Below, one piece after another: positions 42,072-50,861 of a DNA stretch of 64,000 bases. The notes under the pieces are model-generated. The model saw only the letters and a program-made list of their open reading frames with translations, ran no database searches and was not told the origin of the DNA. How positions within the stretch are numbered: position 1 is the stretch's first letter; every line of letters begins with the position of its first letter. The position numbers and the translations under genes were made by a program. The stretch lies in assembly GCF_003591485.1 (NCBI RefSeq), contig NZ_QZCF01000005.1, forward strand, positions 372,001 through 436,000, read 5' to 3'. This DNA is from Paenibacillus sp. 1011MAR3C5 (GTDB lineage: Bacteria > Bacillota > Bacilli > Paenibacillales > Paenibacillaceae).

Positions 42072-43010
42072 GTGAATCCCGAGATGTTGAGCACGGAAGT
42101 ACTGGCTAATGTACAAGGAATGAACACGTTCAAGACGATGCTGATCAGCATTGTGCTTGAAGCGATGCCGTTCCTATTGCTTGGAGTCGTGGTGTCGTCG
42201 CTGATGCAGGTGTATATTCCTGAACAATGGATTAAGCGGTTCATTCCGAAAAATCCGATATTGGGCGTGCTGGTCGCGAGCTTCTTAGGCATTTTGTTCC
42301 CTGTATGTGAATGCGGGCTCATACCGGTCGTGAGGAGATTGATTGCGAAGGGTATGCCGCTGTACGCGGGAGTTGCCTTTTTCCTGGCCGGTCCGATTGT
42401 GAATCCCGTTGTCTACTCCGCTACATTCGTGGCGTTCCGGACGAATCCGGAAATGGTGTATGCACGTATGGGACTTGCTATTGCAGTCTCAGCCTGTATA
42501 GGCCTTATCATTTATCTGTTCGTCAAACGAAATCCTCTTAAGGATGCACGGGACGCGGTGCATGCTCATCATACGCACGGGGGCGCTCACTCCACAAAGA
42601 AGAAACATAAGCTCCAAGAGGCGATTCAGCATGGAGGCGGAGAGTTTTTTGACATGGGCAAGTATCTGATACTGGGCTCCTTTATTACAGCCTTGATCCA
42701 AGCGTTTATTCCGCGCTCCGAATTAATAGACATCGGTCAAGGCGAATATACATCCCATCTCTTTATGATTGGCTTTGCCTACATACTTTCCCTTTGTTCC
42801 ACAGCGGATGCTTTTGTCGCGGCTTCATTTATGAGCACCTTCTCCGCCACTTCACTTCTTACCTTCCTGGTGTTCGGGCCTATGATAGATTTGAAAGGAA
42901 CGCTAATGCTGCTTTCCGCATTCAAAGCCAGATTTGTCATCCTATTGATTGTGCTTGTCGCCATCATGGTTCCGGTGGGCGCTTTAGCCGTTGGCAAGTT
43001 TTATTTTTAA
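42072..43010 (+). CDS. DUF318/ArsP-type permease (YcgR-like), start unclear
   Basis: A membrane protein of at least 312 residues with about eight helices, from the first canonical start (GTG at 42072). Two conserved sites with Cys occur at related positions: FPVCECGLIPVVRR and LSLCSTADAFVAASF, as in the DUF318/ArsP permease family. A His-rich loop (HAHHTHGGAHS, about 160-170) could bind metal. The frame is open upstream to the AAGGAGGCGG site at 41988 and encodes an extra helix (FIIVIGLIIVIAV), but contains no ATG, GTG or TTG, so the true start is probably unusual or mutated. It is paired with the next gene behind a Zur-like box, suggesting metal trafficking. Confidence 0.75.
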   Translation: MNPEMLSTEVLANVQGMNTFKTMLISIVLEAMPFLLLGVVVSSLMQVYIPEQWIKRFIPKNPILGVLVASFLGILFPVCECGLIPVVRRLIAKGMPLYAGVAFFLAGPIVNPVVYSATFVAFRTNPEMVYARMGLAIAVSACIGLIIYLFVKRNPLKDARDAVHAHHTHGGAHSTKKKHKLQEAIQHGGGEFFDMGKYLILGSFITALIQAFIPRSELIDIGQGEYTSHLFMIGFAYILSLCSTADAFVAASFMSTFSATSLLTFLVFGPMIDLKGTLMLLSAFKARFVILLIVLVAIMVPVGALAVGKFYF

Positions 43011-43033
43011 AGGGGAAGAGGGGATGAGCCGAC

Positions 43034-44080
43034 ATGCATGAGCATAAGAGTATGGGTATTCATTATTTGATTCGAGCTGGTATTCTGGCAGGCTTCGCTT
43101 TTTATGTTGTTAAACTGGTCAAGATCGATAAGCTGCAATACTACATTGTGCCTAAGATGATTCCGTACGTAAAGGTTACATCGATCGTGCTGTTTCTATT
43201 GGCAGTCTATTATATCTATTTGGCATTGCAGAGCACGCATCAGGGTGATGAATCGACGGAATGTGACTGCGGACATGCCCCTTCCGCCTCGATCAGCAAA
43301 AATATTATGATGTACGGGGTATTCATCGTGCCTCTCCTCATGGGCTTCATGCTGCCTGACAAGATTATGGGCAGTGAAGTGGCTGCTGTGAAAGGAATGA
43401 ATCTTAATGTAAGCAGTATTCAAACGCCAATCATGCCGACTGCGCCGCCACTGGCGGACGATAGGGAAGATGGCGTGCAAGACGATTCATTTGTTGCCAT
43501 CATTAAGGAAAATTCTCTTATTCCCGAGGATCGGTTGGCTACGATCGAGGATCAGCTGCGGGAAAATGATACCGGGAGCTCCGATCAGATGGAAGAGGCA
43601 TTGTCCTCGGAGGACAAACTTGATGCCTTGTTCCCAACCGATGAATATACGGAGGAGTATGGGGATTTAGGGAAACAGCTGTATCCTAAAGATCGGATAA
43701 CGGTAACGGAAGAGGGATTTCTGGAAATTATTACGGTCATCGATCTCTATCGTCAGCATTTCATAGGAAAGAAGCTGGAGATTAGCGGTTTTGTATATCG
43801 CGAGGACAAGATGGCTTCTAATCAATTCGTCATCTCGCGTATGGCCATGACATGCTGTGCCGCTGATTCCATGCCTTACGGCATACTGGTGGAATCAAGC
43901 AGGGCGGCTAGCTACGCTGAAGATTCCTGGATGAAGCTAACAGGGATAATCGGCGTGACGGAATACGATGGTGTAGAAATCATTAGCTTGGAAGCTCAAA
44001 AGATCGAAATGATGGAAGCTCCGAAGGACCCGTATGTCTACCCGTATTTTGGTGATTTTGCTGATCTCGTTCAAGAATGA
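43034..44080 (+). CDS. TIGR03943 family protein (YcgQ-like), permease partner
   Basis: A protein of 348 residues: two N-terminal membrane helices (about 9-27 and 40-60), a Cys loop ECDCGHAPS, a third helix, then a long extracytoplasmic acidic region and a C-terminal domain with RMAMTCCAADSMPYGILVE. This is the layout of YcgQ, encoded beside YcgR-type permeases in Bacillus. The tandem CC and CxC motifs suggest metal handling. It starts 23 bp after the permease gene. The Zur-like box upstream of the operon suggests a role in zinc limitation. Confidence 0.78.
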   Translation: MHEHKSMGIHYLIRAGILAGFAFYVVKLVKIDKLQYYIVPKMIPYVKVTSIVLFLLAVYYIYLALQSTHQGDESTECDCGHAPSASISKNIMMYGVFIVPLLMGFMLPDKIMGSEVAAVKGMNLNVSSIQTPIMPTAPPLADDREDGVQDDSFVAIIKENSLIPEDRLATIEDQLRENDTGSSDQMEEALSSEDKLDALFPTDEYTEEYGDLGKQLYPKDRITVTEEGFLEIITVIDLYRQHFIGKKLEISGFVYREDKMASNQFVISRMAMTCCAADSMPYGILVESSRAASYAEDSWMKLTGIIGVTEYDGVEIISLEAQKIEMMEAPKDPYVYPYFGDFADLVQE

Positions 44081-44172
44081 TGAGATGTGATGGAGAGGAA
44101 TGTCATCAAGCGCTGCAGCGATAACGGGACAAGAGAGAAACAAGCAGTATGAGCCGCGTGTAGAGCAGCATT

Positions 44173-44206
44173 GAAGGCTGGCATCGATCGATGATGCCAG
44201 CCTTTT
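44173..44206 (+). terminator. Rho-independent terminator
   Basis: AAGGCTGGCATC and GATGCCAGCCTT form a long perfect stem followed by TT. Confidence 0.8.
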
Positions 44207-44316
44207 GGTATGCCGCGATAATGAGACATTCGCGCTTCGAATCGTAGAGAGGGAAAGATTGTAAAGCGGTCGAATGACATAGGTGAAATTCAAAATATAG
44301 TCAGGAGGCAATGCCG

Positions 44317-46890
44317 ATGATGATTAGTTCAAAACTGAAGATCCCGCTTACAGGCAGAACGTTAGTACCCAGGCCGAGGCTGATGCGTAAGCTTGATGAG
44401 GGGCTGCATGCCAAGCTGACGCTCGTCTCTGCGCCGGCTGGTTATGGCAAGACAACGGCTTTAAGCGACTGGGTGAAGCAGAGCAGCGCGCTTGCGGCAT
44501 GGATATCGCTCGATAAGCTGGATAATGACTGGAGCCAATTCTGGAGCTGTATGATCACATCTATTGGAAGTGCCATTCCAGGCTTCGGCCATTCGATTTC
44601 CTTCCTTCCGGAGAAAGAGACGGCTGAATCCTATGAGACAGCGATGTGGTCACTGCTGGGGGAGATGAATCAAATAGCCGACGAGTTGGTTATAATCCTG
44701 GACGACTTTCATTTCATAGAACTGCCTGTTATCCAAGAGTCGTTCAGATACTTGCTGGATCAGCTGCCCCGTCATATTCACTTCTATATCGCAAGCAGGA
44801 GGGATCTCGCGATACCGACCGCCCGTTTGCTGGCCCAAGGAGCTTTCCACCCTGTGACGATGCAGGATTTGCGCTTTGAATTGGACGAAGGAATGATGTA
44901 TTTCAGGGATACCGCCGATCTATCGCTAACCAAAGAGCAGGTGACGGAGCTATGCCAGCAGACAGAAGGGTGGGTGAGCGGGCTGCAGCTCGCTGCTATC
45001 AGGCTAAGAAGGAGCGCTAACATCGCGGAGTCCATCCGTCAATTTACTGGTCAGCAGGAACAGATAGCGGATTACTTGTTAGAAGAGGTTTTCCGGCATC
45101 TGGCCGCGCCGCTGCGCGAATTTCTGCTGAAGACGTCCATACTGAGCCGAATGAACGCATCCTTGTGCCACGCTGTAACCGGTCACATGAACAGTCAAGA
45201 TCACTTGGAGAGGCTTGAGCATCTGAAGCTGTTTATAATCCCGCTCGATGAGCAGCGGAGCTGGTACCGTTATCACCATATGTTTGCCGAATTTCTGCAG
45301 CGGATGGCAGCCAGAACGAATCCGGAACAGAGGCAGCAAGCTCATGTCTGCGCGGCGAATTGGCTGGAGGAACATGCGCATGACGAGGAAGCGGTGGAGC
45401 ATTACATTAAAGGAGGGAGAGCAGAAGACGCTGTCCGGTTGATCGAAAAAAATCTGTCCGAGTTTATCCATACCAAAAGCTCCGTGTTAATGAATTGGAT
45501 CGCCGCATTGCCCGCAAGGTCGTACACGGACAAGCCCATGATTGAAATGTTTTATATTTCCGTCCAGTTAACCGGAGGGGAATGGAGCAGCGCCCTTCAA
45601 CGAGCCGAGCAAGCCCATATCCGATATCTAGCGCGTCAGGGTCAATGGCCAGAGGCGGAGTGGAAAATAATCATGGGCAATATCTATTTCTTTTGCGGGA
45701 TTCTCTCTTATTTGCAAAGGGACTTGCTGCGAACGTCGATGTATTTTGAACGATTAGATGAATATTTTTTGGAGGAGAATCATGGAGGCTATTTTCATAC
45801 GATGGGGCGAACGCGGTATCAAGGCGAAGATAAGTTTAATGACCTGCTGACGTTGAATCACGACCTTCAGGCCATAGAGCCCTTTCTTCTGAGATGGTTG
45901 AAGGCTTGGGAAGATAAGGAGTATTTCCCCTTTATCGGGTACCTCTATGTTACTTACTGTAAATTATTATATGAGTGGGATCGTCTTGAAGAAGCGGAGC
46001 AGTACCTAGCCCAAGCAATGCAGCGGGCGGACTTGCCGTCATACGTACAGATATGGGTTCAATTAATATGCATCTCTGCACGGCTTCAACTGAAGCTGGG
46101 ACATCCGGGGCAGGCATCAAAGCAGCTGTTGCAATTGAAATATACGATTGAATCTCCTGATTACGAATTAATAATGTGCAAAATCGAAGCCGAGCAAGCT
46201 AATCTGGCTCTGTGCCAAGGGTCTTATGATGTTGCCCTGGATTGGGCAGAAGAGTGCGGACTGGCGCCGACGGACAGGGTGTCGATGAATCGAATGTCAG
46301 AGTATCTCATTCTAGCCAGGGTGCTTGCGGCAGGCGGACGGTCGGAGGAAGCAATTAGCTTGCTTGAGAAGCTATATCGTGTTATCGATAAGGATAACCG
46401 CCTGCGAGAGCGCATCCGGGTGTTGATTGTCCAGTGTATCGCGCATCATTATTCAGGTCAGGCAGAGACCGCTTTGGTCAAATTAGGCACCGCGCTGCAA
46501 TTGGCCGAATCTGGGCGATATATTCGCAGTTTTGCAGACGAAGGTCCAGTGATGGCCGAGCTACTGTCTTTATACTTAAAGAAGCAGCTGGACGGCAAGC
46601 TGCCTCAGGTCACACTGGCTTATATCAAGCAGCTCCTGCATGCACTTCATAGCTCCAAGCAAGACGAAGCTTGGCTAAAGGGTGTACTGACCGGGCAAGA
46701 AATAAAGGTATTGCAATTGATCAAGGACGGGTTGTTGAACAAGGAAATCGCTCATAAGCTGAACATTACAACTGAAACAGTAAAGTTTCATTTGAAGAAT
46801 ATATATAGAAAGCTGGGCGCGCATAACCGGGTGCAGGCTGTTCAGCTCGCCAATCAATGGCTTAACCGGGCAAACGCCACTTTGGAGTAA
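44317..46890 (+). CDS. MalT-type LuxR family ATP-dependent regulator
   Basis: A signal-transduction ATPase (STAND) activator of 857 residues. Walker A is APAGYGKTT (about residues 39-47) and Walker B is LVIILDDFHF near 128. The following winged-helix and TPR-like repeats fill residues about 200-780, and a LuxR helix-turn-helix closes the protein (LTGQEIKVLQLIKDGLLNKEI and TVKFHLKNIYRKL). In MalT, binding of ATP and inducer drives oligomerisation on tandem DNA sites. The ATG at 44317 is 8 nt from GGAGG; ATGs at 44311 and 44320 are alternatives. It directly precedes the aerolysin-like gene and is its likely activator; the inducer is unknown. Confidence 0.88.
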   Translation: MMISSKLKIPLTGRTLVPRPRLMRKLDEGLHAKLTLVSAPAGYGKTTALSDWVKQSSALAAWISLDKLDNDWSQFWSCMITSIGSAIPGFGHSISFLPEKETAESYETAMWSLLGEMNQIADELVIILDDFHFIELPVIQESFRYLLDQLPRHIHFYIASRRDLAIPTARLLAQGAFHPVTMQDLRFELDEGMMYFRDTADLSLTKEQVTELCQQTEGWVSGLQLAAIRLRRSANIAESIRQFTGQQEQIADYLLEEVFRHLAAPLREFLLKTSILSRMNASLCHAVTGHMNSQDHLERLEHLKLFIIPLDEQRSWYRYHHMFAEFLQRMAARTNPEQRQQAHVCAANWLEEHAHDEEAVEHYIKGGRAEDAVRLIEKNLSEFIHTKSSVLMNWIAALPARSYTDKPMIEMFYISVQLTGGEWSSALQRAEQAHIRYLARQGQWPEAEWKIIMGNIYFFCGILSYLQRDLLRTSMYFERLDEYFLEENHGGYFHTMGRTRYQGEDKFNDLLTLNHDLQAIEPFLLRWLKAWEDKEYFPFIGYLYVTYCKLLYEWDRLEEAEQYLAQAMQRADLPSYVQIWVQLICISARLQLKLGHPGQASKQLLQLKYTIESPDYELIMCKIEAEQANLALCQGSYDVALDWAEECGLAPTDRVSMNRMSEYLILARVLAAGGRSEEAISLLEKLYRVIDKDNRLRERIRVLIVQCIAHHYSGQAETALVKLGTALQLAESGRYIRSFADEGPVMAELLSLYLKKQLDGKLPQVTLAYIKQLLHALHSSKQDEAWLKGVLTGQEIKVLQLIKDGLLNKEIAHKLNITTETVKFHLKNIYRKLGAHNRVQAVQLANQWLNRANATLE

Positions 46891-46947
46891 CCCCAAGCTG
46901 CTAATAAGATGCCCCACGTTATGCCCCCCTAAATTTTTTGTTCAAAC

Positions 46948-46992
46948 CTCCCCGTTCGGGGAGTTCATCCGAGATTGATCATCCTTTAAAGT
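46948..46992 (+). promoter_or_regulatory. MalT-box-like inverted pair with promoter
   Basis: CTCCCC-GTTC-GGGGAG (46948-46963) is a perfect 6-bp inverted pair, and each half resembles the GGGGA(T/G) core of E. coli MalT boxes. It abuts TTCATC (46964-46969), which is 17 bp from TAAAGT (46987-46992). Weak promoter elements with a dyad touching the -35 suggest an activator-dependent promoter. No T-run follows, so it is not a terminator. Confidence 0.5.
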
Positions 46993-47088
46993 AGAGCTTG
47001 CAGATATGGAATGGCCTGTCCGCTAACTCAGATGAACAACGACCATGTTATGCGAATAAATTCGGTGGAATAACAAGGAGGAAAGCTG

Positions 47089-48276
47089 ATGTTAGTCGAA
47101 CAGCAAGCCGCAAATGAAAGCCAGACGCCCGTTGAGTTCATCACCTTGCGTGAGCAGTACCAGCTCGAATTAATTAAGGAGTACTACGATGCCTATTACT
47201 GGAGACCGCGTCTCCAAGCCGATGAATACCGGATCGGCCACGTCTGTATCAATCAGACGGACAAAATGCCGACAAAGGAGGATCTGTTAGGGTTGTCGGC
47301 AGCTCCCCTGGTTGTGCGCAATGCGGGGATGAGCGAGGTCTTGCAGCCACCGACGAGCTGGAAGCGGCTATTCCCGCCGCAAGAAAATGGGCCTTTAAAG
47401 AAAGGTCAGCTATGCCTCTACCGACCGCAATCCAGCGAGCACTTCGTCGCACTTAGCGATGTAGCTGCAATCTTCGATGGGACGAACGAAACGAAATTCA
47501 ACCCGGACCCGCATTTCCGCTGCGTCCACAAGGCATTGGTGCGGCATTCCGAGATCATGTCAAGCGAGATCTGGAAGGATAACGAGAGCACCTGGAACAT
47601 TCAAGGCAGCGGGTTCTTTATGTGGGCCCCGACCGAGGAGTTCCCGGATGATCTTCGCCCGTATGTCTTGAATTCGGGATCCATTATGAGCAACCTGCAG
47701 CTGGTGGATCTGGTCAGCACGCCATCCCGCGAGATAGAGCTGGTTCCGCAATATTTGATCCGAAGCAACTTCAACAATGAGTCCGACCAGAAGGTCATCC
47801 ATACCTTTGAGGCAACCCGCACAAAGAGCAATTCGGTCAGCGGCACCTGGCAGAGAACGGATGCTACACAGGTCGGGCTGAAATTTGGGCTGGAGGTTGA
47901 ATTTGTCTTAAAGCTAAAAGCCGGACTCATCGCCGAAATGGAGCAGTCTACGAAGTATTCCTTCGAAAACTCGATTATCAAAACAGAAACGCATTCCGTA
48001 GGCGGCGGAACGACAGAGCTTCAGTCGACTACCTTCAGACAACTTTGCACGGTTGATGTCCCGCCTCAGGTCAATGTAGAGGTTAGCGCAGTCATCTACA
48101 AGGCCAAATACGATGTCACTTATACGGGTAAACTTCTATTGAACTCGAACGCTCCGGGCGCCGAGCCGATCGAAATTATTGTTACAGGCACCTTCGCTCA
48201 TCAGATTGATACGGAAGAGACCTGGTGGGAAGTGACAAACGGAGAGTTCGTCGAGAAGAAGACGCTAGCGGTATAA
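47089..48276 (+). CDS. Vps62-like/aerolysin-type predicted pore-forming protein
   Basis: A protein of 395 residues with no signal peptide. Residues about 38-180 resemble Vps62/DUF946 domains (YWRPRLQADEYRIGHVCIN, then LCLYRPQ, FRCVHKALV). Residues about 230-360 form an aerolysin/ETX-MTX2-like module: long alternating strands rich in Ser and Thr (VIHTFEATRTKSNSVSG, STKYSFENSIIKTETHSV, CTVDVPPQVNVEVSAVIYKAKYDVTYTGKL). The stretch at about 262-290 could be the amphipathic hairpin that inserts into membranes. Related proteins include Bacillus insecticidal toxins and eukaryotic natterins. Lack of a signal peptide suggests release by lysis or during sporulation. The start follows AAGGAGGAAA. Toxicity is inferred from fold only. 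Confidence 0.75.
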   Translation: MLVEQQAANESQTPVEFITLREQYQLELIKEYYDAYYWRPRLQADEYRIGHVCINQTDKMPTKEDLLGLSAAPLVVRNAGMSEVLQPPTSWKRLFPPQENGPLKKGQLCLYRPQSSEHFVALSDVAAIFDGTNETKFNPDPHFRCVHKALVRHSEIMSSEIWKDNESTWNIQGSGFFMWAPTEEFPDDLRPYVLNSGSIMSNLQLVDLVSTPSREIELVPQYLIRSNFNNESDQKVIHTFEATRTKSNSVSGTWQRTDATQVGLKFGLEVEFVLKLKAGLIAEMEQSTKYSFENSIIKTETHSVGGGTTELQSTTFRQLCTVDVPPQVNVEVSAVIYKAKYDVTYTGKLLLNSNAPGAEPIEIIVTGTFAHQIDTEETWWEVTNGEFVEKKTLAV

Positions 48277-48340
48277 ATGACGGAGCTAACGCGTGTGCAG
48301 TCATCATTCACTGGATGGATCGTAATCAAGTAAATCGAAT

Positions 48341-48374
48341 ACAGCCCTCATCTGAATGCAGGACGAGGGCTGTT
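48341..48374 (+). terminator. Rho-independent terminator
   Basis: ACAGCCCTC and GAGGGCTGT form a 9-bp stem followed by TTTG, closing the aerolysin-like gene. Confidence 0.7.
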
Positions 48375-48493
48375 TGACGATTGTTATGAACTTATAATAA
48401 AAAGCAATTGAAAAGAAATCTAGCAGCCGAACTTCATGCTATAATAATTGTCGTAGGAAAGCAGTCTACTTCAGCCATCTAGGAGGTTATGTA

Positions 48494-48928
48494 ATGGGAG
48501 CAGATAGTCCGGTAACAATAACAGTGGAAGCAATCGTCCCTTCTTCAGTCGAGCGTATATGGAGCTATTGGACAGAGCCGGAGCATATTAAGCAGTGGAA
48601 TAAGGCTTCGGACGACTGGCATACGCCCTACGCCGAAAATGATCTAAGAGCCGGCGGTAAATTTGTTTCCAGAATGGAAGCAAAGGACGGCAGCTTCGGA
48701 TTTGATTTTGGCGGCGTCTATGACGAAGTGAATGTCAACGAGAGTATCTCCTATACGCTTGGCGATGGCAGACAAGTGAAGATTGTGTTCACTCGTGAAG
48801 GAAATGACACTAAGGTCATTGAAACCTTCGAAGCGGAAGCAACCAATTCCGTAGAGATGCAGCAAGCCGGGTGGCAGGCGATCCTGGATCAATTCAAAAA
48901 ATATGTAGAAACAGCTGAACAACAGTAA
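48494..48928 (+). CDS. SRPBCC (AHSA1-type) domain protein
   Basis: A protein of 144 residues with the START/Bet v1-like pattern: VPSSVERIWSYWTEPEHIKQWN at the N-terminus, a central sheet, and the C-terminal helix GWQAILDQFKKYVE lining the pocket. It belongs to the activator-of-Hsp90-homologue-like SRPBCC family common in Bacillales, binding an unknown hydrophobic ligand. The start follows TAGGAGG; a TATAAT lies about 50 bp upstream. Transcribed alone. Confidence 0.85.
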   Translation: MGADSPVTITVEAIVPSSVERIWSYWTEPEHIKQWNKASDDWHTPYAENDLRAGGKFVSRMEAKDGSFGFDFGGVYDEVNVNESISYTLGDGRQVKIVFTREGNDTKVIETFEAEATNSVEMQQAGWQAILDQFKKYVETAEQQ

Positions 48929-48945
48929 ATACCTGTTGCAGCCCG

Positions 48946-48973
48946 AGCGCATGCCGACAATGGCATGCGCTTT
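48946..48973 (+). terminator. Rho-independent terminator
   Basis: AGCGCATGCC and GGCATGCGCT form a perfect 10-bp stem followed by TT. Confidence 0.7.
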
Positions 48974-49086
48974 ACTTATTTGTGCGGAGCGAATTAGCGT
49001 CATACGATCGATGGGATAGTTTTCCTATAATCATCCTTCACCGCCCCCAAATGCTAGAATGAATACGGATAGGGGGAGTCATCAAT

Positions 49087-49620
49087 ATGGATTTGAATAC
49101 AGAGCGATTAAGCATTAGCAAGTTTCGTTTAGAAGACTGGCGTGTTGTTCTAGCCTATACGTCCGACCGTCATGTGATGGAATATATGCCTGACGGCATA
49201 TTTCAGGAACAGGATGCGAAGGCTTTTGTGAAGCAGAACATGGGTGAGCATGCAGAGAAATTCGCCGTCCGACTAAAGGAGAGGGATGTGCTGATCGGCC
49301 ATATGGTTTTTCATAAATGGTATGGCGAGAATACGTATGAGATTGGCTGGGTGTTCCATCCGAATTATCACAATAATGGGTTTGCGACCGAGGCTGCCAA
49401 AGCGGTGGTCAACTATGCATTCGTGGTATTGAACGCCCATCGCGTCATCGCGACTTGCCAGCCGGAGAATATTCCGTCATATCGCATTATGGAGAAGATT
49501 GGAATGCGAAGGGAAGCTCACTTTAGAAAGTGTATCCCTGCTCATTACAAGACGGGTGGAGGATGGTGGGATGAGTATTTTTACGCGATCTTAGCAGAAG
49601 AATGGAAGGCGGAGTTTTGA
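49087..49620 (+). CDS. GNAT acetyltransferase, RimJ/RimL type
   Basis: An acetyltransferase of 177 residues. The acetyl-CoA-binding region is HPNYHNNGFATEAAKAVVNYAF (about 98-119), followed by VIATCQPENIPSYRIMEKIGMRREAHFRK, the canonical C-terminal block of the RimJ/RimL branch. These enzymes acetylate protein N-termini or small molecules; the target is unknown. The start follows TAGGGGGAG. Confidence 0.88.
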   Translation: MDLNTERLSISKFRLEDWRVVLAYTSDRHVMEYMPDGIFQEQDAKAFVKQNMGEHAEKFAVRLKERDVLIGHMVFHKWYGENTYEIGWVFHPNYHNNGFATEAAKAVVNYAFVVLNAHRVIATCQPENIPSYRIMEKIGMRREAHFRKCIPAHYKTGGGWWDEYFYAILAEEWKAEF

Positions 49621-49636
49621 GACTCTAAGGATTAGA

Positions 49637-49670
49637 TGGCAGGCGGTCAACAAGACCGGCTGCCTTTTAA
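49637..49670 (+). terminator. Rho-independent terminator
   Basis: GGCAG-CGGTC and GACCG-CTGCC form a stem with one bulge on each side, followed by TTTTAA. Confidence 0.65.
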
Positions 49671-49818
49671 TTGTGGTTTGAGAATGGCCTTATAGTGTGG
49701 AATAATGATTAGGAGTGGAATATTGGTAGAATTCGGATGGTATTAGATATAAATATACGGTTTGAATCGTAAAATATTTGAAGCGAATGACTATGGAATT
49801 AGAGAGGAGTGATACCTA

Positions 49819-50685
49819 ATGAATGTTGATAACAGGCTTATCGCTGTTGTGACAGGAGCTACCGGAGGAATGGGCAGGGAAACGGCAGCGCTGCTCGCGG
49901 CGAAGCATGGAATGAAGGTCTTCCTTATGGGACGGAACCGGGAGAAGGGAATGGAGGCTGTCCGATATGTGAACGATCGCAGCGGACGGGAAGACGCACA
50001 ATTCATATATTGCGATCTGGCTTCACTTGCCAGCATAAAGACAACGGCAGAAGTGTTGGCTGCAGCATGCGAGCGAATCGATGTGCTCGTCAACAATGCA
50101 GGCGTCGTAACGATTCGAAGAGAGGAAACGGAGGATGGCTTCGAGCGGCAGCTTGGCGTCAACCACCTGGGACATTTTGTTCTGACGGGACGACTCCTTC
50201 CTTTGCTTGCGAAAAGCGAGGCAGGACGGATTGTCGTTGTGTCCTCCGGCGCGCATAAAATCGGACAAATGGATTATGACGATCCGCAGTTGTCCAAGCG
50301 ATTCACGGTTTGGGGAGCTTACGGACGCTCCAAGATGGCCAATATTTGGTTTACAAAAGAGCTGGCACGCCGTTTGGCGCGTACGTCGATTACGGTCAAT
50401 GCACTTCATCCTGGCGCAGTGTCTACGGATATTGGCGTCAACCGGAACACCGGCTTTGGTACTTTGGTGCATCGTGTGCTCCGTCCGTTCTTTCTGTCAC
50501 CAGAGCAAGGATCGGCTACCGCAGTCTACCTGGCGACATCTTCCGATATTCATCGGACTAGCGGAGGGTACTACTATAAGCAAAAGCTTGCGCCAGTTAC
50601 GACACGCGCAGGTGATGCAGAGCAAGCCAGCCGCTTCTGGAGCTGGAGCGAGAAAGTGACTGGCTTTCATTGGCCGGAGCTATAA
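49819..50685 (+). CDS. Short-chain dehydrogenase, retinol-dehydrogenase-like
   Basis: An SDR of 288 residues: VTGATGGMGRETA cofactor loop (about 11-23), LVNNAG at about 93, catalytic Ser in VVVSSGAHK and YGRSK catalytic Tyr/Lys near 169-173, then NALHPGAVSTDIG. The long form and HPGAV motif match the retinol-dehydrogenase-like branch (RDH11-14/WWOX). Substrate unknown. The start follows AGAGGAGTG; a terminator follows. Confidence 0.88.
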   Translation: MNVDNRLIAVVTGATGGMGRETAALLAAKHGMKVFLMGRNREKGMEAVRYVNDRSGREDAQFIYCDLASLASIKTTAEVLAAACERIDVLVNNAGVVTIRREETEDGFERQLGVNHLGHFVLTGRLLPLLAKSEAGRIVVVSSGAHKIGQMDYDDPQLSKRFTVWGAYGRSKMANIWFTKELARRLARTSITVNALHPGAVSTDIGVNRNTGFGTLVHRVLRPFFLSPEQGSATAVYLATSSDIHRTSGGYYYKQKLAPVTTRAGDAEQASRFWSWSEKVTGFHWPEL

Positions 50686-50700
50686 AGCATGTTGGGGAAG

Positions 50701-50729
50701 AAGCCGCAGGAAAGTACGCGGCTTTTTTT
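50701..50729 (+). terminator. Rho-independent terminator
   Basis: AGCCGC and GCGGCT pair around 10 nt and are followed by a T-run. Confidence 0.8.
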
Positions 50730-50861
50730 CTGTAGGATTCAGCCTTAAGTGAGGTCCTGCAACCCTTAGGTGTGCGTTAACGTCAAGAAATAGAGCCGAA
50801 TTTTGACGGTTAATATACAAGGCTGAACAAGAGAGGGTGTATCGTCGTTCGACTAAAATGG

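Noticed and set aside
46948..46963. CTCCCC/GGGGAG stem as a terminator of the LuxR gene
   Set aside because: No T-run follows; the stem directly joins a -35 element.
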